A DNA stretch of 64,000 nt from Halobellus ruber (GTDB taxonomy: Archaea > Halobacteriota > Halobacteria > Halobacteriales > Haloferacaceae): NCBI RefSeq assembly GCF_014212355.1, contig NZ_JACKXD010000004.1, positions 248,001-312,000 on the forward strand, in the 5' to 3' direction. The notes under the pieces are model-generated. The model searched no databases and had not been told where the DNA came from. It saw only the letters and a program-made list of their open reading frames with translations. Numbering within the stretch: position 1 is the stretch's first letter; every line of letters starts with the position of its first letter. Shown one piece after another: positions 1 through 9,037 of the stretch. A program made the position numbers and the translations under genes.

Positions 1-589
1 AGATCTCCTCGCGCTCCTGCTCTTCGAGCTTCTGTTCGATGTACTCCTTGTTCTCTTTGAGCTCCGGCAGAAGCTTGAATTCGAGGGCGTTGACCCGACG
101 CTTCGTGGTCTCGATCTCCGTGAGCATCTTCTTCATCGCGGTCTCGACCTCCGCCGCGAGGATGATGGTCTCCAAAAGCTCCTCGTAGGCGTCGGCGGCC
201 TCGTCGATCCGCGCCGAGGAGCCGAGGAGCCCGTACCCGCGCTGATCTAAGCTCTTTTTGACCCGCGAGGACTCGATCTGGGGGACGACCACGCCCATAA
301 TGTTCTTCGATTGGGTCGTGATCTCGGGGTGTTCCTTCAGCGCGGCCGCCGCACCGCGGACCGCGACGTCGCCCTCCATCGCCCGCGCCATATTGAGCTT
401 CTCCTGGGCGGTCTCGTAGTTCTCGTCGAGCTCCGACCGCACGTCCTGGGCCTGATCGAGGATGTCCATAAACTCCATAATTAGCCCGTCACGCTTCTGT
501 TCGAGCGTGTCGTGGCCGCGCTCGGAGAGCTCGATGCGATCCTCGATCGCCATCAGGTTCTTGCGGGTCGGTTTGACGTCCTTGGCCAT
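1..589 (-). CDS. atpD: A-type ATP synthase subunit D (5' part, runs off window)
   Basis: This is the central-stalk rotor subunit of the archaeal A1A0 ATP synthase, which transmits rotation between the c-ring and the A3B3 head. The first 196 codons are visible, beginning [19 protein letters not shown]. The frame stays open to base 1, so about 30 or more residues lie outside the window. The visible part is almost all charged helix, as expected for the long coiled coil of the family, and contains the conserved [20 protein letters not shown]-type core. The ATG at 589 fits the family N terminus. In many haloarchaea atpD directly follows atpB, but here four photosystem genes stand between them. An A/T-rich stretch 20-30 bases upstream may be its own promoter. 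Confidence 0.93.
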   Translation of the reverse strand, partial: MAKDVKPTRKNLMAIEDRIELSERGHDTLEQKRDGLIMEFMDILDQAQDVRSELDENYETAQEKLNMARAMEGDVAVRGAAAALKEHPEITTQSKNIMGVVVPQIESSRVKKSLDQRGYGLLGSSARIDEAADAYEELLETIILAAEVETAMKKMLTEIETTKRRVNALEFKLLPELKENKEYIEQKLEEQEREEI

Positions 590-623
590 TACCGGGGGGT
601 TGCGCCCCGACCCTGTTAACTGT
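590..623 (-). promoter_or_regulatory. possible leaderless promoter of atpD
   Basis: The 34-base gap between the blh stop and the atpD start contains, on the minus strand, the A/T-rich run ACAATAAACAGTTAAC centred about 25 bases before the ATG. That is the usual TATA-box spacing for leaderless archaeal transcripts. It would allow atpD to be transcribed independently of the photosystem genes upstream. This is inferred from spacing and composition only. Confidence 0.4.
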
Positions 624-1736
624 TTATTGTTTCCCGCTCACCCCGGTCCCCTCGGCGCCGTCCATCCAGGTCACGATCGCGACGTGCGGCAGCGTCAGGA
701 CCGCGATGAACACGAGATACAGCGCCGTCAGGGTGCGCGGATCGGTGTCGATACCGACGAACAGGGCGACGCCGGTGATCATCGCGATCGAGACCGCAGT
801 CAGGGGGGCGGCGTCCCGCCCGGTCCGCAGTAGCGCGCTTAGCGCCCCCCGCTTCTCGAAGGCGGCCGTAGACGCCGGATCGACGCCGGCCAGCCTGGCG
901 ATGTGACGCAGCGAGTGCCACACACAGAAGTAGACCCCGACCGCGAGAAGCGGCGGAACCAGGAGGAAGAACGCCCACAGCAGCCCCGTCTCGGCGGCGT
1001 CGCGCCGCCACTCCGCGCGCCCGGTTCCGCCGCCGCTCCGGCGCCACCCCGCGAGCAACGTCCCGATCGTCAGGGTGGCGAAGCCGACGCCCAGTGTGAA
1101 CCGCGGCGCCGGCGCCGTCACCCACGCGGCGTCGGCGCCCCCGCCGAACAGCGCGATCCACGCGTCGACCACCGCGCGGTACCGCTCCGGGAAGCGGAGC
1201 AGGGGAACCAACATCGGCAGCCCGCCCCGAACCAGGATCGTGGCAACCCTGTGGGCTCGCCCCCCGAGGTGCGACCCGCCGAACGCCTCCAGCGCGTAGA
1301 GGTCGCCCTGCCCCCAGTGGAACCACGTCAGCCCGACGAAGAAGACGGCCGCGGCCGCGGGCGCGATCACCCACAACCCGGTGTAGGCGCCGCCGAGAAC
1401 GAGGTAGACGGCCCCGACGGCACCGAGCCACCGGAGCGTGGGGCGCTCACCGGCGGCGCGGGCGGGCGCGAGGTGATCGACGGCTCCGTGAGGAAGCCCA
1501 AAGACGAGCAGGCTCGCCGCCAGCGGGACGTACCGCGCCCACGTCGGCACCGGGACGGATAGCCCCGTCGCCGTCGTTGCGGCCGCCAGTACGGTCAGTC
1601 CACCGACGACCGACCAGGCGGGCCACCCGCCGACCGCGAGCATCAGCGACCGCGTCGTCGCCGGCGCGCCGTCGGGGCGTCGGGACTCGGTCGCGGCGCC
1701 GGCGGCCGTCTGCCCCCGCTGGATCGACCCGTCCAT
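624..1736 (-). CDS. blh: Brp/Blh-type beta-carotene 15,15'-dioxygenase
   Basis: This integral membrane enzyme cleaves beta-carotene symmetrically into two retinal molecules, the chromophore of bacteriorhodopsin. The family histidine motifs are present: GLPHGAVDH near residue 81, FHWGQGD near 140, [10 protein letters not shown] in the C-terminal half and TLPHV near the end. Several hydrophobic helices lie between them, and the length of 370 residues is normal. The ATG at 1736 was chosen because it follows the crtY stop by 4 bases; an ATG at 1799 would overlap crtY by about 60 bases. With crtY it forms a two-gene unit that makes lycopene into beta-carotene and then retinal. It could be called brp or blh; the sequence alone does not separate the paralogues. 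Confidence 0.88.
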   Translation of the reverse strand: MDGSIQRGQTAAGAATESRRPDGAPATTRSLMLAVGGWPAWSVVGGLTVLAAATTATGLSVPVPTWARYVPLAASLLVFGLPHGAVDHLAPARAAGERPTLRWLGAVGAVYLVLGGAYTGLWVIAPAAAAVFFVGLTWFHWGQGDLYALEAFGGSHLGGRAHRVATILVRGGLPMLVPLLRFPERYRAVVDAWIALFGGGADAAWVTAPAPRFTLGVGFATLTIGTLLAGWRRSGGGTGRAEWRRDAAETGLLWAFFLLVPPLLAVGVYFCVWHSLRHIARLAGVDPASTAAFEKRGALSALLRTGRDAAPLTAVSIAMITGVALFVGIDTDPRTLTALYLVFIAVLTLPHVAIVTWMDGAEGTGVSGKQ

Positions 1737-1740
1737 CCGG

Positions 1741-2562
1741 TCACGCACCGGGGCGTTCGACCCCGGAACCCGACCGTCGTTCGGCCACCCATCCCACAAA
1801 CGCCTCGATCCCCCACCGGCTCGTCACCAGCCGGTAGAGAACCAGTCCCTGGACCACGAAGAGGTTCGTCACGAAGAAAAACGCCGCCTCCTCGATCGGG
1901 AGTCCGGCGACGAAAACCCCGGTGGTGTACTGCTCCGAGAGGATCCAGATCCCGTACTCGATCGCGATCCGGTCGGCGACGCACAGATACAGCGTCGGGA
2001 CGAGAGTGCCGATCGCCACGGTCCGGCGGCGGGCCCACAGCTGGGGCGCGCCGACGGCCCACTGGAGCGCCAACACGGGTGCGGCCCACGCGAAGATCGC
2101 CCCGATGTAGAACGTCGCGTCGGCCCCGAGCCACCGCCATCCCGCGATCCCGAGGGCGGCCGCAACCACGAGCATCGCCGCCCGGCTCGCCCGGGGACGG
2201 GTCGCGGCCGGCCAGTCGGTCGAAAACGCGAGGTGCGACAGCCACAGCGCGGTCAGCCACGGCTGCACCGCGATGAAGAGATACTCCTCGATCGGCGCCT
2301 CCCAGATGGTCGCGAGCGTGCGGTCCGGGCCGTACCACCACACACCCCGGGCGATGAGGAGGTTGTCCCACGGCGTGGTGTACAGAAGCGCCACGACGGT
2401 GATGATCACCACCCCCGCCCAGTAGCGGCGCCAGCCGTCGGTCCACTGGGCCGCGGCGTCGGTGATCCGGGTGCGGCTCACGAACCCGGTTACGAGGAGC
2501 ATCATCACCGCCGGTAGCAGAAACGCGAGGTGAAACTGGAGGTAGGTGAAACTGACGTTCAT
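1741..2562 (-). CDS. crtY: lycopene beta-cyclase, CrtYc/CrtYd fused type
   Basis: This membrane enzyme cyclises both ends of lycopene to beta-carotene, the substrate of the next gene. The 273-residue protein is made of two related halves, each ending in a PIEE motif: P90-I-E-E followed by YLFI, and P222-I-E-E followed by AAFFF. This is the signature of the archaeal/fungal/actinobacterial heterodimer-type cyclase, here in one chain. Six to eight hydrophobic segments are evident. A clear TATA element lies about 38 bases upstream, so crtY probably starts its own transcript with blh downstream. It lies 186 bases after bop on the same strand. Confidence 0.9.
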   Translation of the reverse strand: MNVSFTYLQFHLAFLLPAVMMLLVTGFVSRTRITDAAAQWTDGWRRYWAGVVIITVVALLYTTPWDNLLIARGVWWYGPDRTLATIWEAPIEEYLFIAVQPWLTALWLSHLAFSTDWPAATRPRASRAAMLVVAAALGIAGWRWLGADATFYIGAIFAWAAPVLALQWAVGAPQLWARRRTVAIGTLVPTLYLCVADRIAIEYGIWILSEQYTTGVFVAGLPIEEAAFFFVTNLFVVQGLVLYRLVTSRWGIEAFVGWVAERRSGSGVERPGA

Positions 2563-2572
2563 CTGCTCTGTG

Positions 2573-2610
2573 TCGACGGGGTACGGACGGACGGGTTATA
2601 TACTCTGTTC
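2573..2610 (-). promoter_or_regulatory. crtY-blh promoter (TATA element)
   Basis: The minus strand reads GAGTATATAACCC with its TATA core at about 2604-2596, some 38 bases upstream of the crtY ATG. A start site near 2573 would give a leader of about 10 bases. It is one of the better TATA matches in the window. Confidence 0.55.
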
Positions 2611-2685
2611 TACGGAGTGCGGTTTCCCTCCGACCCCGTGATGCGGGTCGCGATCCGGGATACGCGCCGCTGATCGGTCGTGACC

Positions 2686-2697
2686 TACAAAAAGACC
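2686..2697 (-). terminator. T-tract terminator after bop
   Basis: On the minus strand, about 55 bases after the bop stop, the sequence GGTCTTTTTGTAGG holds five consecutive T residues (2693-2689). Short T tracts of this kind end haloarchaeal transcripts. It would separate bop, expected to be highly expressed, from crtY-blh. Confidence 0.45.
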
Positions 2698-2748
2698 GCA
2701 ACGCGTCGCAATCGAATGCGGGGACAGCCCCGCGCGTTCAGGCGTCGA

Positions 2749-3498
2749 TCAGTCGGCTGCTTCCGCGCTGGCGCCGGCCTTGGCGGCGGCGTCGAGCACT
2801 TCGCGGCTCGACAGCAGGATGATCCCGAACCCGACCTTCGCGACCAGGTCCAGCACCATGAAGCCGGCAGTCTCGATGTACAGCGAGACGAGCTGGAGTC
2901 CCTCGGTGCCGACAATCCACCAGACGGGATAGATCAGCCACACCACCACGATCAGCGTCCGTAGCGTCCCGAACGTCGATGCGGCGTCACCCGAGAGCCG
3001 TTGGGCCTTCTCGTCGAGGGAGCCGTACAGGAAGTACAGCAGAACGAGCAGGAAGCCCGTCGAGACGCCCCACCAGATGAGCCGGCGAGCGCCGTCCGAC
3101 AGCGCGCCCGGACCGGCCGTCAGCGTCGCCAGGACGCCGGTGCCGATCATCAGCATGTCCAGGCCGACCAGCGCCGAGATCTCGTTCCGGTTCGCACCGG
3201 CGAGCAGCGCGAGGTCGATCAGAAGCAGCGGGGTGGTGAAGAACCAGTCAGTGTACCGGGCCCAGTAGATGTCCAACGTCTGTCCACCTTGGAGCGTGAC
3301 CTCCGTGAGCCCGAATCCCAACGCCATCGATAGATAGTTGACGAACGCGATGGCGGTAATAAAGATCGTGACGATGTAGAACTCCTGACGCCGTCTGTTC
3401 GACTCGCCCCAGCCCCTGGCGATGAAGTACAGCATCCCCAGGAACATTCCGAGCGTGCCTATCCACAGCCAAATTCCTTCGCTTCCGGGTTGCGGCAT
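2749..3498 (-). CDS. bop: bacteriorhodopsin, light-driven proton pump
   Basis: This seven-helix retinal protein exports protons in light. The pump residues are all present: R81, Y82, D84 (primary acceptor), W85, T88 and D95 (donor), which form the D-T-D triad of proton pumps. K221 is the Schiff-base lysine in [10 protein letters not shown], and D217 is its counter-ion partner. E199 and E209 match the proton-release pair. Length is 249 residues. A chloride pump or sensory rhodopsin would lack the first or second aspartate. The protein starts [12 protein letters not shown] and lacks the long precursor extension of the Halobacterium protein. It is flanked by its activator bat upstream and by the retinal genes downstream, and the ATP synthase that would use its gradient surrounds the block. 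Confidence 0.96.
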   Translation of the reverse strand: MPQPGSEGIWLWIGTLGMFLGMLYFIARGWGESNRRRQEFYIVTIFITAIAFVNYLSMALGFGLTEVTLQGGQTLDIYWARYTDWFFTTPLLLIDLALLAGANRNEISALVGLDMLMIGTGVLATLTAGPGALSDGARRLIWWGVSTGFLLVLLYFLYGSLDEKAQRLSGDAASTFGTLRTLIVVVWLIYPVWWIVGTEGLQLVSLYIETAGFMVLDLVAKVGFGIILLSSREVLDAAAKAGASAEAAD

Positions 3499-3502
3499 AG
3501 TA

Positions 3503-3537
3503 CACCTAATGGTATATTAGGTGATTCTAATAATAGG
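3503..3537 (-). promoter_or_regulatory. bop promoter with perfect inverted repeat
   Basis: CACCTAAT (3503-3510) and ATTAGGTG (3516-3523) form a perfect 8-base inverted repeat with a 5-base spacer, ending 4 bases before the bop ATG. An A/T-rich element reading CTATTATTAGAA on the minus strand (about 3537-3526) lies 30-40 bases upstream of the start codon and could be the TATA box. The repeat would therefore cover the transcription start region. It could be an operator or a hairpin at the 5' end of the mRNA; the sequence does not decide between them. Confidence 0.6.
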
Positions 3538-3684
3538 GATACACAACTAGTTTGGACACCCCGAGCCGTCCGGGGTTCTGTCGGCATAGCGAGGACCGGA
3601 ATCGGGACGCTGTCGGTCCGTCCTGTCCGGCGATTCGGGGGCTTCGGCGGCGTTCGCCGCGGCGCCGAACGCCCGCCGTCGGCG

Positions 3685-5397
3685 TCAGGAATCGACGATC
3701 GCGCCCGCGAGTTTCCGCTGTGCGGCCCGGAGATGCTGGTGGAACGTCGATCGGCCGATCCCCATCGAGTCGGCGATCTCCTCGCCGCTCGTGTCGTGGG
3801 GCCACTCGAAGTACCCCGCGGTGTATGCCCTGACCAACGCGGCGTACTGTCGGTCGGTCAGTTCCGACTTGAGGTCCGCGACGAACCCCCGTTGGGTCCG
3901 GGCGCGGTGTTCCCCCCGCCGGTAGCTGGAGAGCTCCGCGTGCTCGAACGTGGACTCCACCGCATCGACGACCGACTGCGCGAGGTTCTCCTGCCCCACT
4001 TCGAGGGTCACTGTCGCCGTGTGTTCGTCGACGGACAGCGACAGCAACTCACCGCCGTGGTCCGTCAGGATCGACCGAAACGCCGTGTCGACCACCGACA
4101 GCTCCACCACCGATCCCTCGCCGTCGGCGTCCAACACGCTGTGGACCTCGACGACGTCGCCGCCGGCTGCCTTCACCGCGTCCGGGTCGAGGCTGCCGGA
4201 CGTCGCCGCGATCTCGAACAGCATCGACGGCTGGCGACGGTCGCCGACGCCCCCGGCGTACTGTAACCGACACCCGGCCGCGGCGGCGAACGCGACCAGC
4301 GGGTGATCCCCGATCTCGAACCGGAGTTCGACGACGCCCTCGCCCTGGAGGGTCCGCTGGCTCTCGAGGGCGTTGATCCCAGTCGCGACGGTTCGGCCCA
4401 GCGCGGTCAGGATGGCGCGTTCGTGGCTGTCGAACCCGTCGTCGGCCCGCGTGTACACCCCGATCGCCCCGTAGACGGCGTTGCCGTAGTGCAGCGGCAC
4501 TGCCGCGACCGCCGTCACGTCGGTCCCGGCCTCGGCCGTGATCGGTTCGATGCGGACGTACCGGTCGAGTACCGCACCGGCGACCGCTGCTTCGGCCGCG
4601 TCGTCGGGGTCGACTGCCTCCCCACGGGTGTGGGCGTCTTCGGCCTCCGCGGGCCGGCCGACCGCAAACCGCCGGCCTTCGAGGTCGCACCCGGGGGGAA
4701 CGGCGGCCTCCTGTGGGATGACCTCTTCCTCGGAGGGGTCGTAGGTGCCGATCCACGCGCCCGTGTACGTCCCTTCGATACTCTCGACCACGGCACGCTC
4801 GAGGCTGCTCCGCGATTCGGCCCGCGTCACCGCTTCCGTCACCTCGGCGACGACGCCGTCCAACCGTTCGAGCAGCCGCTCCTGGGCGCTTCGTTCGCGC
4901 TCGATCCGGGCGGCGCGCTCCGTGGCTGCCCGTTCGGCCTGCTTCCGGCGGGTCACGTCGCGCTGGAACCCGACGTAGTGGGTGATCTCACCCGTGTCGT
5001 CCCGCAGCGGCGCGATGGTCACCTCGTTCCAGAACAGCTCGCCGTCCCGGCGGTAGTTCCGGAGCTCCACCGACGTCGCCTCCCCCGCGTCGATGGCCGC
5101 CGCCATCTCCTGGACGGGCTCTTCGCGCGTCGCCTCCCCCTGGAGGAACCGGCAGTTCCGCCCGACTGCGTACTCCGGGGGGTAGCCGGTGATCCGCTCG
5201 AAGGCGGCGTTCACGTAGACCAGCGGCAGCTCCGGCTCTGTGGCGTCTGCGACGGTGATCCCGATCGGCGCCTCGTCCATCGTCCGGGTCTTCAGCGACT
5301 CGTCGATGGCGTCAGCGCTTGCGGACCGCGCCTCCGGATCGACGCTCTCGACGTCGCCGGCTCCGAGACGGGGTTCCGGATCTCCACCGTGTGCCAT
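3685..5397 (-). CDS. bat: bacterio-opsin activator-like regulator, LOV-GAF-HTH_10
   Basis: This is a predicted transcriptional activator of the photosystem genes, 570 residues long. Residues about 35-150 are a PAS domain of LOV type. The motif GRNCRFLQG carries the photo-adduct cysteine C82, and NYRRDGELFWN and YVGFQRDVT supply the flavin-contacting N, N and Q146. A short coiled linker and a GAF-like region (about 190-340) follow, then a Bat-specific region and a C-terminal HTH_10 domain beginning LTDRQYAALVRAYTAGYFEWP. The ATG at 5397 was chosen because the open frame before it is Arg-rich and unlike the family. It lies 110 bases after atpB and 186 before bop. Light or redox sensing is inferred from intact LOV residues. 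Confidence 0.87.
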   Translation of the reverse strand: MAHGGDPEPRLGAGDVESVDPEARSASADAIDESLKTRTMDEAPIGITVADATEPELPLVYVNAAFERITGYPPEYAVGRNCRFLQGEATREEPVQEMAAAIDAGEATSVELRNYRRDGELFWNEVTIAPLRDDTGEITHYVGFQRDVTRRKQAERAATERAARIERERSAQERLLERLDGVVAEVTEAVTRAESRSSLERAVVESIEGTYTGAWIGTYDPSEEEVIPQEAAVPPGCDLEGRRFAVGRPAEAEDAHTRGEAVDPDDAAEAAVAGAVLDRYVRIEPITAEAGTDVTAVAAVPLHYGNAVYGAIGVYTRADDGFDSHERAILTALGRTVATGINALESQRTLQGEGVVELRFEIGDHPLVAFAAAAGCRLQYAGGVGDRRQPSMLFEIAATSGSLDPDAVKAAGGDVVEVHSVLDADGEGSVVELSVVDTAFRSILTDHGGELLSLSVDEHTATVTLEVGQENLAQSVVDAVESTFEHAELSSYRRGEHRARTQRGFVADLKSELTDRQYAALVRAYTAGYFEWPHDTSGEEIADSMGIGRSTFHQHLRAAQRKLAGAIVDS

Positions 5398-5507
5398 ACT
5401 GGGCCGTCGGCCCGGGTGACCAAAAGTTGCGGTGGTACGTCCCGATCCGGGGGATTCGGCGCGTCGGCTCCGGCGTTCGGATCCGCGGAAAAGGGGGCGT
5501 TCGGCCG

Positions 5508-6938
5508 TCAGTCGGCGGTCGCTTCCGCCTCGGTCTCCGCGTCGGCGTCCTCGCGGTAGTACGCCTCGATGAACTCCTCGTCGACGCGGTTGAGTTCCTC
5601 CTTCGGGAGCATCGAGAGGAGGTCCCACCCGATCGAGAGGGTCTCCTCGAGGTCGCGGTCGGTGTCGAAGCCCTGGTCGACGAACTCCTGCTCGAAGCGG
5701 TCGGCGAAGTCGAGATACTTGTTGTCGCGTTCCGACAGCGCCTCCCGACCGACGATGTTCACGAGGTCGCGGAGGTCCTCACCCTCCGCGTACGCGGCGT
5801 ACATCTGGTCGGAGACGTCGGCGTGGTCCGCGCGGGTGAGCCCCTCGCCGATCCCGTCGTCCATCAGCCGCGAGAGGCTGGGGAGGACGTTCACCGGCGG
5901 TTCCAGCCCCTGGCTGTTGAGGTCGGGATCGACGTAGATCTGCCCCTCGGTGATGTACCCGGTCAGGTCCGGGATCGGGTGGGTGTCGTCGTCGCCGGGC
6001 ATCGTGAGGATCGGGATCTGTGTGACCGACCCCTCACGACCCTTGATCCGACCCGCGCGCTCGTAGAGCTGCGCTAAGTCGGTGTACATGTACCCGGGGT
6101 AGCCACGCCGGCCGGGGACCTCCTCGCGGGCCGCTCCGATCTCCCGGAGCGCCTCGCAGTAGTTGGTCATATCCGTCAGGATCACGAGGACGTGATACCC
6201 CTTCTCGAAGGCGAGGTACTCCGCGGTGGTGAGCACCATCCGCGGGGTGACCATCCGCTCGACTGCGGGGTCGTCCGCGAGGTTCATGAAGACCACCGAG
6301 CGCTCGAGGGCGCCGGTCCGCTCGAAGTCCTCCATGAACTCGTTTGCCTCCTCGGCGGTGATTCCCATCGCGCCGAAGATGACGGCGAACTCCGAGCCCT
6401 CGTCGTCCTCGCCGGCGTCTTCCTCCTCGGGCACGCTGGCCTGTCGGGCGATCTGCATCGCGAGTTCGCTGTGGGGCTGTCCCGAACTCGAGAAGATCGG
6501 GAGCTTCTGGCCGCGCACCAGGGTGTTCATCCCGTCGATGGCGGAGACGCCAGTCTCGATGAACTCCTCGGGGTACTCCCGGGAGTAGGGGTTGATCGCC
6601 GCGCCGACGATGTCCTGCCGTTCCTCGGGCACGATCTCCGGGCCGTCGTCGATCGGTCGGCCGGAGCCGTCGAGCACCCGTCCGAGCAGGTCCTCGGTGA
6701 CCGGCATCTTCATGGTCTCGCCCTCGAATTCGATCGATGCCTCCTGGTCGATCCCCGAGGTACCCTCGAAGACCTGGATCGCAACGACGCCTTCGGAGGA
6801 TTCGAGCACCTGGCCGCGGAGGGTCTCGCCCTGCTGGGTATGGATCTTGACGATCTCGTCGTAGCCGATCGCCTCGTCGACCTCGGCGAACACCAGCGGT
6901 CCGCTGATCTCCGTGATGGTCTGATACTGTTTGCTCAT
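5508..6938 (-). CDS. atpB: A-type ATP synthase subunit B
   Basis: This is the non-catalytic nucleotide-binding subunit of the A3B3 head. The protein has 476 residues and starts [20 protein letters not shown], the normal family N terminus. In place of a Walker A loop it has [10 protein letters not shown] at about 149-158, typical of the regulatory subunit. The downstream region ([20 protein letters not shown]) is also conserved. The acidic C-terminal tail is halophile-like. It follows atpA by 2 bases on the same strand. The photosystem gene bat comes next instead of the expected atpD. Confidence 0.97.
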   Translation of the reverse strand: MSKQYQTITEISGPLVFAEVDEAIGYDEIVKIHTQQGETLRGQVLESSEGVVAIQVFEGTSGIDQEASIEFEGETMKMPVTEDLLGRVLDGSGRPIDDGPEIVPEERQDIVGAAINPYSREYPEEFIETGVSAIDGMNTLVRGQKLPIFSSSGQPHSELAMQIARQASVPEEEDAGEDDEGSEFAVIFGAMGITAEEANEFMEDFERTGALERSVVFMNLADDPAVERMVTPRMVLTTAEYLAFEKGYHVLVILTDMTNYCEALREIGAAREEVPGRRGYPGYMYTDLAQLYERAGRIKGREGSVTQIPILTMPGDDDTHPIPDLTGYITEGQIYVDPDLNSQGLEPPVNVLPSLSRLMDDGIGEGLTRADHADVSDQMYAAYAEGEDLRDLVNIVGREALSERDNKYLDFADRFEQEFVDQGFDTDRDLEETLSIGWDLLSMLPKEELNRVDEEFIEAYYREDADAETEAEATAD

Positions 6939-6940
6939 TG

Positions 6941-8710
6941 TTAGTAGAGACTCCGGATCTGCTCTTCGATGTCGGCTTTCAGTTCCTCGACGTACGCCTC
7001 GTAATCCTCCTGGACGCCGATCCGGTTGATCCGGGGCAGCGCCTCGATGTCGATGATCTCGTCGACCGGCACGCCCGCGTCGAGCGCGTCGAACGCCTCG
7101 TCGTTGAATTTCTGGATCGTCGTCAACATCAGGTACGTCTTCTCCGGCGGACAGTAGGTGTCGACCGGGTGGAACGCGTTCTGCTGGAGGTACGCCTCAC
7201 GCAGGTACCGTGCGACTTCAAGGGTCAACTGCTGGTCCTCCGGCAGCGCGTCCTTGCCGACCAACTGGACGATCTCTTGGAGTTCCGCCTCCTCGTCGAG
7301 GACGTCGACCGCCCACTGGCGCCGCTCGGGCCAGTCGTCGGCGACCTCCGCTTGGAACCACGGGTCGAGCTGATCCTTGTACAGCGAGTACGACTCGTTC
7401 CAGTTGATCGACGGGAAGTGCCGCCGTTCCGCCAGGTCGGCGTCCAGCGCCCAGAACGTCTTCACGATGCGCAGGGTGTTCTGGGTCACCGGCTCCGAGA
7501 AGTCGCCGCCGGGCGGCGACACCGCGCCGATGGCCGACACCGATCCCTCGGTGCCGTTGACGTTCTCGAAGTAGCCGGCCCGCTCGTAGAACTGTGCCAG
7601 CCGGGCCGCGAGGTACGCGGGGTACCCCTCCTCGCCGGGCATCTCCTCCAGTCGAGAGGAGATCTCCCGCATCGCCTCGGCCCACCGCGAGGTGGAGTCG
7701 GCCATGAGGGCCACGTCGTAGCCCATATCGCGGTAGAACTCCGCGATGGTGATCCCGGTGTAGACGCAGGATTCACGCGCCGCCACGGGCATGTTCGACG
7801 TGTTGGCGATCAAAGACGTCCGGGCCATGAGCGGGTTCCCCGTCGAGGGGTCCTCGAGTTCGGGGAAGTCGTCGATGACCTCTGTCATCTCGTTGCCGCG
7901 CTCGCCGCAGCCGACGTAGATGATGATGTCGGCGTCGGCGTACTTTGCGAGCTGGTGCTGCGTGACGGTCTTCCCCGAGCCGAACGGCCCGGGGATCGCC
8001 GCCGTCCCGCCCTTCGCGATCGGGAACAGCCCATCGAGGATGCGCTGGCCCGAGACGAGCGGCGTCGTCGGCGTCTTCTTTTCCACCGTGGGGCGGGGCT
8101 CCCGCACCGGCCACTCCTGGCGCATCTGGATCTCGACGCCGGAATCGAGTTCCGCCACCGTCTCCTCGACGGTGAACTCGCCGGCCTCGATGGAGACGAC
8201 CTCTGCGGTCTCGTCCTCCTCGAGGGCGTCCGGCGGCACCATCACCTTGTGGTCGATGGTGACCGTCTCCTCGACGACGCCGATCACGTCCCCGCGGCCG
8301 ACCTCGTCGCCTTCCTCGACCTCGGGGTCGAACTCCCATTCCGTGTCGAGTTCGATCCCCGGCGCGTCGACGCCACGGCTGAGGTACGGACTGCCCATCT
8401 TGTCCTCTAAGATGTCCAGCGGGCGCTGGACGCCGTCGTAGATGGTGTCGAGCAGGCCGGGCCCGAGGTCGACGCTCAGCGGCTCGCCGGTGTTCTCGAC
8501 GGGGCCGCCGGGGCTGACCCCGGAGGTCTCCTCGTACACTTGCAGCGTCGTGATGTCCTCTTCGATCTCGATGACTTCGCCCATCAGGCCTTCCTCGCCC
8601 ACGTAGACGACGTCGTTCATCCTGGCGTCGAGATCGCGGGCGGTCACGACGGGACCACTCACGCTCGCGATTGTGCCGTCCTCCCGGACGGTCTGTGCTG
8701 TCTGGCTCAT
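6941..8710 (-). CDS. atpA: A-type ATP synthase catalytic subunit A
   Basis: This catalytic ATP-forming subunit of the archaeal ATP synthase is 589 residues long, the full family length, with no intein. The Walker A loop GPFGSGKT is at 241-248 and the catalytic glutamate lies in GCGERGNEM about 25 residues later. The non-homologous region typical of A/V-type A subunits occupies roughly 115-190. The start ATG at 8710 follows the atpF stop by 3 bases. It belongs to the run K-E-C-F-A-B with overlaps or gaps of a few bases, so it is surely co-transcribed with these genes. Confidence 0.98.
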   Translation of the reverse strand: MSQTAQTVREDGTIASVSGPVVTARDLDARMNDVVYVGEEGLMGEVIEIEEDITTLQVYEETSGVSPGGPVENTGEPLSVDLGPGLLDTIYDGVQRPLDILEDKMGSPYLSRGVDAPGIELDTEWEFDPEVEEGDEVGRGDVIGVVEETVTIDHKVMVPPDALEEDETAEVVSIEAGEFTVEETVAELDSGVEIQMRQEWPVREPRPTVEKKTPTTPLVSGQRILDGLFPIAKGGTAAIPGPFGSGKTVTQHQLAKYADADIIIYVGCGERGNEMTEVIDDFPELEDPSTGNPLMARTSLIANTSNMPVAARESCVYTGITIAEFYRDMGYDVALMADSTSRWAEAMREISSRLEEMPGEEGYPAYLAARLAQFYERAGYFENVNGTEGSVSAIGAVSPPGGDFSEPVTQNTLRIVKTFWALDADLAERRHFPSINWNESYSLYKDQLDPWFQAEVADDWPERRQWAVDVLDEEAELQEIVQLVGKDALPEDQQLTLEVARYLREAYLQQNAFHPVDTYCPPEKTYLMLTTIQKFNDEAFDALDAGVPVDEIIDIEALPRINRIGVQEDYEAYVEELKADIEEQIRSLY

Positions 8711-8713
8711 GTG

Positions 8714-9037
8714 TTAGTCTTCATCCATCAGATCGATGCCGATGGCGCGTTTGATCTGGTCGCGGAGGCCGCCGGCGCCCGCGCCGCCGCCGAGGGTGAC
8801 GAGCGTGGGTTCGATGCTGGTCTCGGCGGTCTCGCGGACGTCGCGGGAGAGATGCTCCAGGTCGTCGTCGTGCATCACCACGATGCCGACGTCGTCGTCC
8901 TCGAACACGCCCGCGACGGCCTCGTCTAGCTGTTCGTCCTTGTCGTCGTCGGCGACGGTCTTGAACTTCCGGACGCCCGCGAGGCGGAACCCCGTGGTGA
9001 ACTCCGGACTCCCGACGACGGCGATCTCCTGGCTCAT
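8714..9037 (-). CDS. atpF: A-type ATP synthase subunit F
   Basis: This small central-stalk subunit of 107 residues binds the D subunit. The N terminus MSQEIAVVGSPEFTTGFRLAG is the conserved start of the F family, followed by the Rossmann-like region with VGIVVMHDDDL. Its start overlaps the end of atpC by 4 bases (ATGA), which indicates translational coupling. The family and the position between C and A agree. Confidence 0.95.
   Translation of the reverse strand: MSQEIAVVGSPEFTTGFRLAGVRKFKTVADDDKDEQLDEAVAGVFEDDDVGIVVMHDDDLEHLSRDVRETAETSIEPTLVTLGGGAGAGGLRDQIKRAIGIDLMDED

Noticed and set aside
2749-3498. Reading bop as halorhodopsin or a sensory rhodopsin
   Set aside because: Both pump aspartates (D84 and D95) and T88 are present, as are the release glutamates, and there is no adjacent transducer gene, so a proton pump is the sound call.
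5398-5628. N-terminal extension of bat to 5628
   Set aside because: The extra 77 codons overlap the end of atpB, are Arg/Gly-rich and do not resemble the family; the ATG at 5397 gives the usual start before the LOV domain.
6938-8410. Long plus-strand open frame (490 codons) opposite atpA
   Set aside because: It is the antisense shadow of a certain gene in GC-rich DNA, with His/Arg/Val-rich composition and no family features. The same applies to the many other long frames opposite or overlapping real genes, for example at 4303-5559, 11447-12907, 16111-19176, 26777-29308 and 38061-39854.
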